Source: an uncultured Dyadobacter sp. (GTDB taxonomy: Bacteria > Bacteroidota > Bacteroidia > Cytophagales > Spirosomataceae). Taken from it: a DNA stretch of 8,326 nt. The position numbers and the translations under genes are program-made. The DNA is taken from assembly GCA_946481035.1 (NCBI GenBank), contig CAMLNK010000134.1, positions 1 through 8,326 on the forward strand. Reading direction: 5' to 3'. The notes below the pieces were generated by a model. It had not been told where the DNA came from. It made no database searches and saw only the letters and a list, made by a program, of their open reading frames with translations. Positions 6,551-8,326 of this stretch are shown in pieces (the stretch's first letter is position 1; the number at the start of each line of letters is the position of its first letter).

Positions 6551-7642
6551 CTAATCCTTAAATGTCAAAATGAAACGGGCGCCCTGGTTGGGTTTACTTT
6601 CAAGCAAGATACTGCCTCCAAGGCTGGTTATTTGGTTGTAAATCAGGTAAAGCCCGACTCCCTTTCCGTCGGGATGGTTATGAAAGGTCTGGCTTAAACG
6701 GAACACTTTATCGTTGACCGCGTCGATATCAAAGCCGGTTCCTTTGTCGGCATAGATTAGCTGGGTGGAATTTTCGAGTTTTCTGGAAGTGATCAGAATT
6801 TGCGGATCTTCGCCTGGAATGGTGTATTTAACAGAATTGGTGATCAGATTCAGGAAGGTGCTTTCCAGGTAAGATTGGTTGTATTTGATGGTTTTTGCCT
6901 GTGAGAAGTCCAGCTCAATCCGTGCTTTCGAGCTTTGCAACAGTGAACTTAGCGAGTTTCTGACCTTATCCAGGGATTTTTCCAAATCCAACTCCTCGGT
7001 CTTGACCATCAGCAAATCCTTGTTTATCAGCGCATCCACATAATGGTTCAAGGTGTCTTTCAGGTCTTCTGCCGTGGATTTAAGAATTGCCAGGAATGCA
7101 AGCGTCTCCTGATCACGGATTTGGGAGGTGTCCATCAAATCAAAGACCGAAAGCAAATTGCTTACCGGTGAACGCAGGTCATGCGAGGTAGTATAGGTGA
7201 GCTGTTTAAGGCTGTGGTTGATCTTGGTAAGGCTCGCGATCAGCTCGTTGCGATCCTTTTCGATAAGCTTTAAATGGGTGATGTTTTTGGCAATCGCATA
7301 AACAAGTTTTTCTTCGTAGCGAGGAATGGAGGTCCAAGAAAGCCAGACGATCTCCCCATTTTTTGTAACATACCGGTTCTCGAAGTTCAGCAGCGGGATA
7401 TTGCTTTTGAGCTTCTCCCGGTACTGCCCGGTAATGTCACGGTCGTCCGGATGGATAAACGTATCAATGGGACTGCTCATCAATTCTTCCACGCTGTAAC
7501 CCAGTAGTTTAGGTACGGATGGATTGATTTCTTTGAAAAAACCATCAAAACCGGCTATGCAAAGCAGGTCTGCTGATTCCAGAAAGAACAATTCCTTATC
7601 AATCGTTGCTTTGCGTGGGGGTAAATCAAAAGAAGCTTTCAT
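6551..7642 (-). CDS. soluble PAS-domain sensor histidine kinase
   Basis: The most likely start is ATG at 7642-7640, giving 363 residues; a TTG one codon upstream is possible but unnecessary (residue numbers below count from that TTG). No signal peptide or membrane segment is visible, so the kinase is cytosolic. Residues about 19-128 form a PAS domain of the PAS_3 type (FDGFFKEINP, LLGYSVEEL, HPDD, RYVTKNGEIVWLSW, AIAKNITHLK). A linker helix leads to the dimerisation/phosphoacceptor region with H-box SHDLRSP (His155). The ATPase part shows N-box NLITNSVKY (266-274), G1 DKGTGFD (300-306), F-box VFRLSQTFH (314-322) and G2 GKGVGLYL (327-334), so it should be active. It would sense a cytoplasmic signal through PAS and pass phosphate to a response regulator, but none is encoded next to it. 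The signal is not predictable from sequence. Confidence 0.92.
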   Translation of the reverse strand: MKASFDLPPRKATIDKELFFLESADLLCIAGFDGFFKEINPSVPKLLGYSVEELMSSPIDTFIHPDDRDITGQYREKLKSNIPLLNFENRYVTKNGEIVWLSWTSIPRYEEKLVYAIAKNITHLKLIEKDRNELIASLTKINHSLKQLTYTTSHDLRSPVSNLLSVFDLMDTSQIRDQETLAFLAILKSTAEDLKDTLNHYVDALINKDLLMVKTEELDLEKSLDKVRNSLSSLLQSSKARIELDFSQAKTIKYNQSYLESTFLNLITNSVKYTIPGEDPQILITSRKLENSTQLIYADKGTGFDIDAVNDKVFRLSQTFHNHPDGKGVGLYLIYNQITSLGGSILLESKPNQGARFILTFKD

Positions 7643-7670
7643 CAATACAGAGGTGGCAAAGGATCATTGG

Positions 7671-7700
7671 CAAAATAGGCTTTTGTCAGCATATCCACAA
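7671..7700 (-). promoter_or_regulatory. possible promoter of the histidine kinase gene
   Basis: On the minus strand TATTTTG (7677-7671) is one base shorter than the TAnnTTTG consensus and is preceded by TTG (7700-7698) after 20 bases. It would start transcription some 20 bases before the ATG. TTTGCCA occurs twice here (7674-7668 and 7660-7654), 14 bases apart. A plausible but imperfect match. Confidence 0.3.
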
Positions 7701-7720
7701 TGAGCCGGTTCAAACTGTGC

Positions 7721-7766
7721 TAAAATAAGCGGATCAAAATCCCAGGATTGTGTCCGCTCATTTTTT
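7721..7766. terminator. bidirectional terminator-like hairpin after the S74-domain gene
   Basis: AGCGGA (7728-7733) pairs with TCCGCT (7753-7758), and an inner AATC/GATT pair closes a tetraloop near 7738-7749, giving an imperfect stem. An A-rich tract precedes it (7722-7728) and TTTTTT follows on the plus strand (7761-7766), so each strand reads hairpin then T-rich tail. The minus-strand reading, with tail TTATTTTA, fits termination of the S74-domain gene about 60 bases after its stop and before the kinase promoter. Confidence 0.5.
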
Positions 7767-7826
7767 GTCGATGAGAACCACCACCGCTTTCCCCGTGTTT
7801 TCGGCAGCTAGGAGCAATAGATTTTT

Positions 7827-8326
7827 CTATTTTTCTCCAATGGAAGCCTCTGTATTGATGGAAGCCTGCATTTTCTGTTCCATATTATCTAACCTGGCAG
7901 CCAATTTTTCGGACTGGGACCTGAGCGTCTTGTTTTCATCTTTCAATGCTTCAATTTGTGCCTGTTGCTCCTGAATGGCTTTCGCCAGGAGTGGAGTTAC
8001 CTTCCCGTAGTCGACTGCCCAGGGTTTCTCAGATGCATTTTCTCCGCCAACAGTTACTGCGGAAGGGAAAATTTTATATAAATCTTGGGCGATGAAGCCG
8101 GTGATAGATGTTTTTGATTTATCAGTAACGTAATTATAGTCCGAGACCTTTACCTTCATTAAGTCTGACAATCCAAACCGGGTGTCTTTTATATTTTCTT
8201 TCAGTCTTCTATCCGATGCGGTGTTGTAGGTAGTTGTACTCCCATTTGTAGAAATGTACCCAACAACAGCTCCATTTACCGAGAACAACTGGAAGTTTCC
8301 TGCCGCAGATCCAAGAGTTGCATTTC
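7827..8326 (-). CDS. fibre-like protein with C-terminal peptidase S74 (intramolecular chaperone) domain, C-terminal part
   Basis: The minus-strand frame is open from the right edge to TAG at 7829-7827; about 165 C-terminal residues are seen and the N-terminus lies outside. The first visible residues (NATLGSAAGNFQLFSVNG, then a Gly/Ser/Thr-rich stretch) look like the repetitive beta-structured stalk of tail-fibre-like proteins. The S74 domain follows: ASDRRLKENI with the Ser-Lys dyad (fragment residues 37 and 42), FIAQDLYKIFPSAV (about 77-90) and VDYGKVTPLLAKAIQEQ (about 104-120), then a heptad-like coiled coil to about residue 152. In phage tailspikes this domain trimerises the fibre and then cuts itself off at the serine. 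Bacteroidota carry many chromosomal members without other phage genes, likely secreted surface proteins. No phage gene is visible here, so a prophage is not supported. Confidence 0.9.
   Translation of the reverse strand, partial: NATLGSAAGNFQLFSVNGAVVGYISTNGSTTTYNTASDRRLKENIKDTRFGLSDLMKVKVSDYNYVTDKSKTSITGFIAQDLYKIFPSAVTVGGENASEKPWAVDYGKVTPLLAKAIQEQQAQIEALKDENKTLRSQSEKLAARLDNMEQKMQASINTEASIGEK

Noticed and set aside
7643..7645. TTG as start codon of the histidine kinase
   Set aside because: An ATG is the very next codon; starting there costs one residue and is more usual.
7827..8326. Prophage tail region
   Set aside because: Only the S74 domain resembles phage proteins; the adjacent genes are ordinary chromosomal ones and the domain is common in non-phage Bacteroidota proteins.

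Overview
The window looks like chromosomal DNA of a Bacteroidota bacterium, most likely order Cytophagales (a Dyadobacter- or Spirosoma-like organism). That placement is inferred from a SusD/RagB lipoprotein gene, promoters of the Bacteroidota type (TTG, about 20 bases, TAnnTTTG), A-rich rather than Shine-Dalgarno leaders, and about 50% GC by eye. No mobile element, tRNA, rRNA or CRISPR array was seen.

Left part (1-3231, plus strand): the 3' end of a susD-like gene, then two tandem, closely spaced paralogs of the polysaccharide pyruvyl transferase family (PF04230-like). Both begin with a twin-arginine signal, so they appear to be exported. The gaps are only 50 and 32 bases, which suggests one operon with the SusCD glycan-uptake pair. 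A pyruvyl-transferase fold outside the cytoplasm, away from phosphoenolpyruvate, is the most unusual thing in the window.

Middle part (3281-4764): a small secreted protein of unknown function on the minus strand, with a good promoter overlapped by a 21-base dyad; a roughly 300-base stretch with no convincing gene; then a plus-strand acetolactate decarboxylase gene with all expected metal ligands but no acetolactate synthase beside it.

Right part (4797-8326, all minus strand): an ABC-F translation-factor ATPase with its own promoter, which meets the decarboxylase gene tail to tail across a perfect 10-bp inverted repeat; a soluble PAS-histidine kinase with no adjacent response regulator; a bidirectional terminator-like hairpin; and the C-terminal part of a secreted or fibre-like protein ending in a peptidase S74 intramolecular chaperone domain, cut by the window edge.

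Only the susD/pyruvyl-transferase group looks like a functional cassette. The other genes look like independent housekeeping or sensory units.
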